Shown: positions 1-37,819 of the stretch, one piece after another | Layout: each line of letters begins with the position of its first letter | How positions within the stretch are numbered: position 1 is the stretch's first letter | DNA from: Nemertoderma westbladi | Taxonomy: Eukaryota > Xenacoelomorpha > Nemertodermatida > Nemertodermatidae | Assembly: GCA_032718475.1 (NCBI GenBank) | Contig: JAUCBJ010000072.1 | Location: 1-37,819, forward strand | Length of the DNA stretch: 37,819 bases | Reading direction: 5' to 3' | The notes under the pieces: generated by a model | The model's database searches: none | Told to the model about the DNA's origin: nothing | Seen by the model: only the letters and a program-made list of their open reading frames with translations | Program-made: the position numbers and the translations under genes

Positions 1-1490
1 ATCGCGCTTTATCAATAAGATGATAGCAAATGGGGTATCTTTGGGTTGTTGATATCATTATAAATGTAATGAAAGGGCAGTGGTGGTGTGACATTGATTT
101 TTGATGTGGTATAGTGATGTGTAGTTGATGTGGTAATCTGTTAATTGGGAGGGGAATAGTGTTTAGATGGATTGTTTTGTTGGGTATTTAGTAGAGATAT
201 TGTGCGTTATCATTATAGGTATAGAACCTTTATTAAATAGTAATAGTATTTATTACTAACTAATCCAATTTTATTCTGTTTTTCTGAAGTTGGGATGGTA
301 GTTTGAGCGTTTTAGAGAAAAAAAGTGGAAGATTTAGTTGGAAATTTGTTAGTTGGGTAGTGCGCTATGCTGTATCTTACCCATAGGTGCCCAGCCCAAC
401 ACCTACAGGGGGTATTTAAGGAATACCCTACCCTGGGTTAGATGTCTCTAGTGTTGCCACTAAAAGTTGCGGAACCCTATACCGCATGGAAATTAAAATC
501 CCTGAAAGTAAAAAATTTGGTAAAATGGGATGAAAGGGCCTGGAAATATGTAAATTAATGCAATTGAAATATTTCTGAAAAATATACATGAAAAAGAAGT
601 AAATATCAGCCATATTAATTGCCAATTTGTTCGTTAGTTTATATCATGCTAGATGAATTACAATCCCAGTATTTGTCAGATTTGTACAGTACCAATTATA
701 CCTTAATTTTTAACATGCATGAGTATGTAAGAGTATGTATTGACACTCGCGAAATGATAGGTGAGCATTGCAATTAATTTAGTAAAAGTTTTGAACAATA
801 TGTACAGTATTCCATTAAGTGAGATTATGACTGATATTCTCAGTAAATCATGCATTCGTCTTGCAAGCTTACCGCTTTAGTTGTATGATTCAACTTATCC
901 TGTTTTTTTTTGTATTGGGTACAATCTTTCAGATCGTAGGTGTGGGTGGGTGTCGCGGTGTGGGGTAGGGTAGTGGGTTGGTGTATGTTGATTTTATGTT
1001 CATTTTCGTCAGAGAGCGAGAGTGGGAGAGGTGATGAGTTGGGGCAGTTCCGCGGCAATAATAATACTGCCTCTCAATAAAGAGACCCCCTTTACTGCTA
1101 TCAGGGACGCGTTGTTCGACAGAGCCCCGTCAGCAAAAACAGCCAGTACCGCTAGTCGGTGGGGTTGACTTGTTGACGAGAGGCTATTTACAGGCGCATC
1201 GGTCAACCATTACTGACCGTTAACAGTTATTGTCTAACTAAAGATTATTAATTAAAATAAAGTTGCCTATCAAGAAATAAATAGTTTTAAAATATAAAAT
1301 TGATGAATTGAATATGAATTATCTAATACGTGGCTGTCGAATACAGAGATTATATTTATATATTTTATAGAATTGAAAATTATAGGGAATAGTTAAAAGT
1401 GTATCATGGTTATTCTAATCTATTTGTATTATCCTCCATATAACCAACCATTTCTAGTATTGATTCATACAGTACGTCTAATGTTCTAAG
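1..1490. other. AT-rich intergenic DNA, no gene recognised
   Basis: Only short, unrelated open frames are present. The 1060-1210 stretch is more GC-rich and includes CCGCTAGTCGGTGGGGTTGA near 1150, which recurs at about 13428-13447. I can assign no function to it. Confidence 0.5.
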
Positions 1491-1499
1491 TCTAGAGAG

Positions 1500-1535
1500 T
1501 GTAATGTAATGTAATGTAAGGTAAGGTAAGGTGAC
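1500..1535. repeat. pentanucleotide repeat TAATG/TAAGG
   Basis: A run of about six 5-bp units that shifts from GTAAT-type to GTAAG-type units part way along. Confidence 0.8.
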
Positions 1536-1615
1536 GCTTGAAAGTCACAAGTGAATCGCATGTGAATTTTATGCGACTGAACGCAAGTTGTTGCGATATT
1601 TATGCGACTAACAGC

Positions 1616-2448
1616 TTAAGGGGGGTATCACCCCAAGCGACTGCAAAATTTTCAAATTTCTGAAAATTTTTGAAATTTTTTTTCTTCTACTTTTGTGGTT
1701 TCATAGAAGGGCTTTCATGTGGTGACATCGGTTTTTACGATTGAATAATTTTCAACCACAAAACAGAACTTTTCAACAACATAATTTATTGATTATATTC
1801 ATGACTCTCCGTATAAAACAACCTTTTTCTCAGTTTGCAGATTTTGACATTTATCATCACTAAATTCCCTACAACTTCTTTATTTTTCACTCAATTTTTA
1901 TAAAACATATACCAAAATGTTCAGCTTCTATAGGGCTACAATCGGGAGTATTAGTTTTGTAAAATATGTCCATTTGGATGTTCTAGGATCTAAAGTTTAG
2001 GATCTAAAGTCTAGGATTAAAGTTCTATGATCCATTATGTAACTGCTTCTCTTTGTCTATCTCAAAATATGTGATGCCCGAAATATAGCCCGAACATACT
2101 AAAGCCTCATATAAATTTTTCAAAAACAATAATTTTGTGTTGAAATTTTCACAGAAGATAGCCTACATTTCCTAAGTTCATTGGGCCAAACTCTTGGCCC
2201 GAGAAGTGCAACCCATTTGGTACTACAGATCCTTCTACATAAGATATTTATCATAAAAATCCTCAAAATCTTTTCAAATTTTGAAATAATCGACTTGCAC
2301 AAAATGTCCCAAATTTTTCGAACAAAATGGTTTGTGAAGGTATCCATACTCAGTTGTCTTTGTTAAAGATCACAGATAATTGTGTTAAAGTTTCAGAACA
2401 GTAGCTATAAAAATAAAAAAAAAAGATTTGGGGTGATACCCCCCTTAA
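1616..2448. mobile_element. non-autonomous DNA transposon (MITE-like), TTAA-flanked
   Basis: Ends are perfect 16-bp inverted repeats: GGGGGGTATCACCCCA at 1620-1635 and its complement at 2429-2444. Each is bordered by TTAA (1616-1619, 2445-2448), the target duplication expected of piggyBac-type transposons. The 833-bp interior is AT-rich with no transposase. Internal GGATCTAAAG repeats occur at 1986-2012. The flanks carry related words (GCGATATTTATG on both sides), so it probably inserted into another repeat. Superfamily assignment is inferred from TTAA only. Confidence 0.7.
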
Positions 2449-2664
2449 CGCAATTTAACACAAAGCGATATTTATGTGACATAACTCAAGTAGGTCGCTT
2501 GCGTAACCTGGTAAAGGGTCGCCCATAACTCTTGGGAATCACATCAGATACGCCAGCGTTGCACGCTTGCGATACGCTTGCGCACTTTTCACTGGGATAA
2601 GATACATACTGTATCATTTAACAACAATTCCTATACATGGTAAATGTGAAGTTGAAGTTTATGA

Positions 2665-2945
2665 GATTGTCAATATGGAGTGAGGAACGCCACATACTGA
2701 CATACCGGTACTCTACGTGGGCTTATTTTGTTCCATTCAGCCATTAGACAAGGGTTGGATGGGAGTGAGGAACGCCCCATACAGCCATACTCTAACTCTA
2801 CTGCTCTGTGGGCTTATTTTGTTCCATCATCCATTAGACAAGGGTTGGATGGGGATGATGGGAGTGAGGAACGCCTGAACGCCCCATATTCGATTGCTAA
2901 CTGCTCTACGTGGGTTTATTTTGTTCCGGGGATTAGACTTTGTTC
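2665..2945. repeat. imperfect tandem repeat, about 92-101 bp, 2.5-3 copies
   Basis: GTGGGCTTATTTTGTTCC recurs near 2718, 2810 and (with one change) 2911. Copies of ATTAGACAAGGGTTGGATGG and GGAGTGAGGAACGCC lie between them. Unit length varies, so frame is not kept and coding is unlikely. Confidence 0.75.
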
Positions 2946-3279
2946 AACTCTGTAACACTAAACAGTAAACACTAAATAAAATACATTATAAATGTTATTT
3001 TATGTTCTATTACCAGATTACCGGTACTGCGGTATCTGATTGTTTTTTTCATGGTCTTTCAATGTTCTTTTACCGTATATCAAGGAACAAATCAGTTTCT
3101 AAAAAATTGTTCTTTTAACATCCCTGCTGAATAGGGACTGTAGCTCGTAGCTGTAGCGTAGGCCTAGATCTCTAACCTCGCTAATCCAGTAATCCAATAG
3201 GCAAATATGCTGATATGCCCCTAATCGCAAACCAACCCGTAACCTGATCCTGATATAAATTTTAATATTTTCTGCTCAC

Positions 3280-3409
3280 CTTTCTCTAAAGTTGGAAGAT
3301 CATTTAATGTTTTCTTCTTTTTATCGCCTCCTCCACTGTTGGAATATGACTTATCTTTCTTAGAATCTCCGACCTTTTGCCACTGCTGTCCGCTAGAAAT
3401 TCCAGGCAT
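3280..3409 (-). CDS. possible first coding exon of an unknown gene
   Basis: The ATG at 3409 has good context (AACGCCATGCC). 43 codons follow: MPGISSGQQWQKVGDSKKDK, then a Ser/Gly stretch, KKKK and TLNDLPTLEK, ending at a good donor (AAAG|GTGAGC, phase 1). The composition is hydrophilic, lysine-rich and probably disordered, which looks more like protein than the surrounding AT-rich DNA. I do not recognise the family, and I found no convincing second exon between 1 and 3270, so the rest would lie to the left of the window. It could also be a chance reading frame. Confidence 0.35.
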
Positions 3410-3747
3410 GGCGTTATTTGTTATTGAGAGTGAGAATACGAAATTTAATTGTGTACCGGTAATATCTGAATAGGGCCTATCGGTCTGTCGGTGTCGATGG
3501 CGTGGCTGTGGTGTTGGTGTGCTGGTGTGGGGTGATCGTTGTTTTGATAGCGAAATTAAGTTGGTTTGCACGTACCGGTACTGACTGACAGACTTATTAG
3601 GCCTACACTACAGTACTACGGCATTACTACCTACTACTCGTGTCTGACAGTTGACAGTACCGTACCGTACCGTAATACAGTAATATCGGTACACGGTAGG
3701 CCTACGGCAGTACGGGTACAGGCAGACAGGGGTGGTATGATATTACC

Positions 3748-3780
3748 AGTCGCGGTCGGTCGCGGTCGGTCGCGGTCAGT
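3748..3780. repeat. 10-bp tandem repeat GTCGCGGTCG
   Basis: Three nearly exact decamers next to the perfect palindrome at 3790. Confidence 0.7.
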
Positions 3781-3789
3781 CCGTAGTCC

Positions 3790-3845
3790 GGGTAAATCTT
3801 TTCGACCTACGCGTAGGCCTACGCGTAGGTCGAAAAGATTTACCC
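3790..3845. repeat. perfect 56-bp palindrome without spacer
   Basis: The 28-base left half (GGGTAAATCTTTTCGACC...) is the exact reverse complement of the right half, joined at AGGCCT. Each half ends in the self-complementary decamer CTACGCGTAG. The same decamer pair sits at the centre of the 1.3-kb foldback 680 bp away. Confidence 0.9.
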
Positions 3846-3887
3846 CTAAAATAAGACCATACGGTAGGTTCAATAAACAACCCACAA

Positions 3888-5190
3888 CCATCAAATGCTT
3901 TCAACAGTAATGCATCCTATACCTGTATACTCTATATAGAGGAATACGCTAAGACTACATATTCTTCACTTCATGCGTTGCGGGTGCTAAAATGTGTTAC
4001 CGGTAATAATGTTGAGAGTTAAAAAATAGTTTACAAAGGAAATAGGCCGATGGTTCTTATCGATTCTGTATGCTTTTTATTGCCTGTGTTCACGATAGGG
4101 CAAGGATATATTTAATGTTAACCCCTTGACAAGGGAAGGGGGAGACTAAATTGTCTACCATGATTGGTTGCACTTGTTATTTGATCAAACAATTGAATTT
4201 ATGCAGTATTTATCAGCTTTCGCTTAACCACTTCACTGATAGATTGGTAGCTTACTACTGTAGAATATTTCAATAATCCAATGGAAACAAAGATACTTGA
4301 ATCATGAGACGTGAATTTTAAGTCTACTTTTTATTCATCCTGTGTTTGTATGTGAAAGAGCCGAATATTATTTATTACCAGTGCTGTATGTAGAGATATG
4401 AGTTTCCGATTCTGTTATTCCTTGTCTGATAATCAGATACCTGACATATACCGATACTTGCCTAACAACTCAACCCTACCGGACCTGAAATGAAAAATCA
4501 TTGTTATCAGGACTGCTACGCGTAGCACCTACGCGTAGCAGTCCTGATAACAATGATTTTTCATTTCAGGTCCGGTAGGGTTGAGTTGTTCGGCAAGTAT
4601 CGGTATATGTCAGGTATCTGATTATCAGACAAATGTAATAACAGAATCGGAAACTCATATCTCTACATACAGCACTGGTAATAAATAATATTCGGCTCTT
4701 TCACATACATACACAGAGGATGAATAAAAAGTAAACTTAAAATTCACGTCTCATGATTCAAGTATCTTTGTTTCCATTGGATTATTTAAATATTGAATAG
4801 TAGTAAATAAAGCGACCAGTCTACTGGTGAAGAGGTTAAGCGAAAGCTGATAAATACTGCATATAATCAAATTGTTTGGTCAAATCGTCAAATCGATTGG
4901 TGCAACCAATCATGGTCGACAATTTAGTCTCCCCCTTCCCTTGTCAAGGGGTTAACATATTAAATACAGTATATCCTTGCCCTATCGTGAACAAAGGCAA
5001 TAAAAAGCATAGAGAATCGATAAGAACCATCGGCCTATTTCCTTTGTAAACTATTTTTGAACTCTAAACATTAATTATGAACACATTTTACCGCCCGCAA
5101 CGCATGAAGTGAAGAATATGTAGTTTTCGCGTATTCCTCTATATAGAGTATACAGGTATAGGATACATTACTGTTGAAAGCATTTGATGG
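3888..5190. repeat. 1.3-kb foldback (long inverted repeat)
   Basis: Left arm 3888-4525 and right arm 4529-5190 are reverse complements with small indels and mismatches, around a 3-base loop. The outer edges match (CCATCAAATGCTTTCAACAG and its complement at 5171-5190), as do many inner blocks, for example TCCTATACCTGTATACTC. No open frame or flanking duplication is seen. It could be a foldback transposon or a palindrome made by template switching. Confidence 0.9.
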
Positions 5191-5329
5191 ACTATGAGAT
5201 AGAATTCCATATGCGCCTGTGGTAAAAGACTCTAAATTTAATAGTTTGTGGTTGTTGTCGATAATCGATTACCACATGACGTAGCAAAACACTCATTTTA
5301 TAGCCAAAAACAATTACCAATTGATGGAA

Positions 5330-5925
5330 AGGATGAGCAGGTTAAGGCCGGATTTTCTAACCAAAACAATAAACAGTCACTTTACCAAATCAGGGAAAGG
5401 AGCAGGTTACAGAGGCGGGATTTTCTAACCAAAACAATAAACGATCATTTAACTAATTGAGGGAAAGGAGCAGGTTACAGAGACGGGATTTTCTAACGAA
5501 AACAATAAACGATAACATTACCAATTGAGAGAAAGGAGCAGGTTACAGATGCGGGATTTTCTAACCAAAACAATAAACAGTCACTTTACCAAATCAGGGA
5601 AAGGAGCAGGTTACAGAGACGGGATTTTCTAACCAAAACAATAAACGATAACATTACCAATTGAGAGAAAGGAGCAGGTTACAGAGTCGGGATTTCCTAA
5701 CCAAAACAATAAACGATCACTTAATTAATTGAGGGAAAGGGGCAGGTTACAGAGGCGGGATTTTCTAACCAAAACAATAAACAGTCACTTTACAAAATGA
5801 AGTAAAGGAGCAGGTTACAGAGGCGGGTCTTTCTAACCAAAACAATAAACGGTCACTTTACCAAATCAGGCAAAGGAGCAGGTTACAGATGAGGCGGGAT
5901 TTTCTAACCAAAACAACCGGTCAGC
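5330..5925. repeat. 68-bp tandem repeat, about 8 copies
   Basis: Each unit contains GGAAAGGAGCAGGTTACAG, GGCGGGATTTTCTAACC and AAAACAATAAAC, then a variable segment. Diverged single copies of the same unit occur in inverted orientation at 24841-24895 and 27595-27652, flanking the nested transporter gene. The array therefore seems derived from a dispersed mobile repeat. Confidence 0.85.
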
Positions 5926-6130
5926 CGGTAGGCCTACCAGTACCGTATTTAAATGGTAGGCTACACAGTAGGCCTACAGCAGTACCGGTGCCGGTACCGG
6001 TACTAAAATACAGAAATGCCTGCTTTATACCTACATCTGTACATACAATACAGGAAAATAGTGCTATATATACTAATACCGGTACTGATAACCTGAGAGA
6101 ACAGCAGTAGAGAAACCGGTAGCTGGAACC
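5926..6130. other. segment dense in TAGGCCTAC and ACCGGTAC palindromes
   Basis: Several overlapping copies of the two palindromic words. No gene recognised. Confidence 0.4.
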
Positions 6131-6244
6131 TAACATTAGATTTTTGGAGGACATAGAAAATGAAAAAAAAGGACAAAAAAAGGATTTAAACGGACAATAA
6201 AAATTATTGCGTATAAATTATGGCTCCCCGGCTTTAGATCCCAG

Positions 6245-6785
6245 AGCACCTTAGATCCTGAACGAACTTAGATCTTGGGTGAACTTAGATCCTTCCCATA
6301 CGAACTTAGATCCTTCCCATACGAACTTAGATCCTTCCCATACGAACTTAGATCCTTCCCATACGAACTTAGATCCTTCCCATACGAACTTAGATCCTTC
6401 CCATACGAACTTAGATCCTTCCCATACGACCTAAGATCCTTCCCATACGAACTTAGATCCTTTACTATACGAACTTAGATCCATCCCATACGAACTTAGA
6501 TCCTTCCCATACGAACTTAGATCCTTCCCATACGAACTTAGATCCTTCCCATACGAACTTAGATCCTTCCCATACGAACTTAGATCCTTCCCATACGAAC
6601 TTAGATCCTTCCCATACGACCTAAGATCCTTCCCATACGAACTTAGATCCTTTACTATACGAACTTAGATCCATCCCATACGAACTTAGATCCTTTCCCA
6701 TACGAACTTAGATCCTTTCCCATACGAACTTAGATCCTTACTGTAAATATTATCACGCTTGAAGGGAAGCGAACTTAGATCCTAC
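6245..6785 (+). repeat. 21-bp minisatellite, unit GAACTTAGATCCTTCCCATA(C), about 24 copies
   Basis: Near-identical 21-bp units. A variant block (CGACCTAAGATCC followed by TTTACTATAC and CATCCCATAC) recurs with a shift of about 190 bp, showing a higher-order duplication of nine units. Degenerate units lie at both edges. The array lies downstream of akt. Confidence 0.95.
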
Positions 6786-6789
6786 CACC

Positions 6790-7515
6790 AATACATTGCA
6801 ACAAATTAGCTATTAATTTGCAAATTATAGTTTGTAAGCGAGTCACTGATCCCAACAACTTGAGTGTATGATCATTAGAAGTATTTTGTATATGCTTAAT
6901 ATGCCTACAGTAATTGTCATGAACGGGAGGTTGGTTTCTTGGAATATTCTTCCAGATCGTTTGAACCGCCCATGATCAGATTTAAAACTCAATAATATAA
7001 TTATATCTTTCTCTACAGTAATTTAATAATTGACTTATTATTTACAAAAGGACACAAAGAATGTTACAGCAACAATTAATAACAATATCACCATCACCTC
7101 ACTAACACTAATGTCTTCCTATTATTGTATTACGGAACTAATTGACCTTTTTAATTAGGACGATCAGCAGGAGCATTTCTTTAAAATAAAGAGGTTATTC
7201 TAATAGCGTTGAACAAACATAAGATAGTTAATAATATAGACAATACTGTATGTATATCAATAATATAATATATAAGTTGAGATCAACAACAGTAACTGTA
7301 CTACAGTATATATGAACATTAACTAACATTAAATTATGAACGAAATCAAACTTTATTTCCCTTCACTTGAATATATTTTATGACAATAATATTGTATAAT
7401 AAGTATCAAATCAAATTCATCTCTCATTCTGTCATTCTCAGTATAATAATAATAACTATAGGGTCTAAACTTTTAAGGCGTACTAAAAAGGACCATGATG
7501 TGCCATGATGGTGGC
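6790..7515. other. AT-rich spacer between two inverted arrays
   Basis: No gene, RNA or element recognised. Mostly AT-rich with short TAATA runs. Confidence 0.4.
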
Positions 7516-7517
7516 CG

Positions 7518-7880
7518 AGTGGATCTAGGTGAACTTAGATCCTAAGGATTTAAGTTCACCTAGTTAGGATCTAAGTTCACCTAGTTAGGATCTAAGTTCA
7601 CAGAGTTAGGATCTAAGTTCACCTAGTTAGGATCTAAGTTCACCGAGTTAGGATCTAAGTTCACCTAGTTAGGATCTAAGTTCACCTAGTTAGGATCTAA
7701 GTTCACCGAGTTAGGATCTAAGTTCACCTAGCTAGGATCTAAGTTCACCTAGTTAGGATCTAAGTTCACCTAGTTGGGATCTAAGTTCACCTAGTTAGGA
7801 TCTAAGTTCACCCAGATAGGATCTATGTTCGCAAAGATCTAAGTTCATCAAAGTCAGGCCTTGAAGGATCTAAGTTCGTT
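7518..7880 (-). repeat. 21-bp minisatellite, inverse orientation, about 15 copies
   Basis: The unit is GGATCTAAGTTCACCTAGTTA on the plus strand. Its complement begins GAACTTAGATCC after TAACTAGGT, so it shares the 12-base core and the 21-bp period with the array at 6245-6785 but faces the other way. The non-core half of the unit differs between the arrays. Confidence 0.95.
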
Positions 7881-7884
7881 TTAC

Positions 7885-9065
7885 CATTCCATTCCGCCAT
7901 TGTACACAGTAGTGTTGTAGGCCTATAATAATAATTATGATACATACAGCGCTGCAGCGGTAATTTAATGCATCTAAAAAATTTCCGTAGTATTTAGCTA
8001 ATTTGCAAATGTAATCACTTAAAATGTTTTTAAAAAATAATCCCGACGGTGAAAGTTTTTATTCTTTTTCGAGTTACATCCATAAAAACAAAAAAAACAA
8101 CCCCTTCTGTCACGTCACGTCTTGTCTCTTGGGGGCCTTCTGAGCCTCCTGCTGTCCTGCCATTTTAGTGTTGAATTTACAACTTAAAAGTTTAATTAAA
8201 AAAAAAAGTTTTAAATTTCAACTCAGTTGAAATTTGAACTTCTCTCCGACTCGCCGACTGCAATACAGCAATAATAGAGCCTACTGCTGTTCGAATGCCG
8301 CGCATTAATCTGGGTTCTTCGAATATTATTGAATTAGGCTTCAATGTTTACTTCTTTCTTTCTAAATTGTTATCGTTCTTTCTTTTTTCTGAGTTTCCCA
8401 ACAGTGTTAATATAAAGTAATGTAAAGTATCGCAATAGATGAATTTTATTTTTAATACACACTGAGATATTAGGCATAAATTTAAACTGATGCTTTTAAC
8501 AATCTTATATATTATTTAGGGCCTATATTTATCTCAATAGTTTTCTCTTGTAATTGAACAATTTAAGCCAGCATACATTTACTCACAGTATACACATAAA
8601 GACACCTAAAATATAAGAGTATGAAAAAGCAAATTCATGTTAGCCTCCGAAGTTGCGCAATCAATCAGTGACCAACAGATATCCTTGTAAACTATTTACC
8701 ACCATTAATCTGTACGTATTAGGCCTATATTATTTAACAGGCCAGTTTATCATTAAGAAATTTAGTTTAGTTATGTTGATGATGCTACCCAATTTTTTCA
8801 TTATTTTACCGTTACGCATTTTAATGTCTTATCTTTATATGATTGCCCATTCGATTACTCGTTTCACGCAATGACTGGGAGAAACATTTACTTTTTCATT
8901 CTCTTAATAATATTATAGAACAATAATAAATAACAAATTAAAATAGGGGGTAAAGTAAATAAATCTATGTTCGGGTTTCAACACTACGCGGTGTATGACC
9001 GAGGAAATAGCCATATTGCAAATAAACCTTATCGATGAAGTGCCCTTCTGGGTGGCACGAGTTTT
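7885..9065. other. 3' flank of akt
   Basis: Mostly AT-rich and probably contains the akt 3' UTR at its right end. Apart from the very short frame at 8110-8163, no gene is seen. Confidence 0.4.
8110..8163 (-). CDS. very short possible reading frame or exon start
   Basis: An ATG in strong context (AAAATGGC) opens MAGQQEAQKAPKRQDVT and stops after 17 codons. A GTGACG after RQD could be a weak donor. It lies in a locally GC-rich patch between AT-rich stretches, preceded on the minus strand by a palindrome around AACTGAGTT. It could be the first exon of a gene to the left, or nothing. Evidence is thin. Confidence 0.15.
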   Translation of the reverse strand: MAGQQEAQKAPKRQDVT

Positions 9066-37793
<28,728 letters not shown>

Positions 37794-37819
37794 CTGAAAT
37801 ATAATACCATAAGTATTAA

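Overview
The window is nuclear DNA of an animal, probably a marine invertebrate. I infer this from spliced genes with consensus GT-AG introns, a metazoan-type Akt kinase, non-LTR retrotransposon remains, abundant minisatellites and AT-rich intergenic DNA. No species is assigned. The palindromic words TAGGCCTA and ACCGGT are strikingly over-represented.

The main gene is an Akt (RAC serine/threonine kinase) homologue on the minus strand. Eight exons run from 37793 down to the stop codon at 9066-9068. All junctions agree in reading phase and give 381 residues: the end of the PH domain, the whole kinase domain and the C-terminal tail with its hydrophobic motif. The 5' part of the gene lies beyond the right edge. 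Only 1,147 nt of the 28.7 kb are coding.

The introns are filled with repeats. Intron 3 (31296-36609) is almost entirely a 25-bp minisatellite of about 200 copies. Its unit is a copy of the last 22 coding bases of the preceding exon plus the first three intron bases, so the intron is a long row of copies of the gene's own exon end and 5' splice site. Intron 4 starts with a GC donor (GC-AG intron) and holds a GC-rich repeat and a degenerate LINE copy. Intron 5 (15.9 kb) holds a second LINE copy, a 45-bp minisatellite, small foldback elements and, on the opposite strand, an intact intronless 461-residue transporter gene of the SLC18B1 type, flanked by inverted repeats of about 135 bp. Intron 7 is mostly a 20-bp minisatellite whose sense strand looks like a 3' splice site in every unit.

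Left of the kinase gene (1-9065) there are mobile or structural elements: a TTAA-flanked element with 16-bp inverted termini, a perfect 56-bp palindrome, a 1.3-kb foldback, a 68-bp tandem array, and two 21-bp arrays in opposite orientation that share the core GAACTTAGATCC. A possible first coding exon of another minus-strand gene lies at 3280-3409.

The most notable observation is the intron built from tandem copies of its own exon-end/5' splice site. The exon copy encodes conserved Akt residues (E-Y-C-N-G-G-E), which indicates that the exon seeded the satellite and not the reverse.
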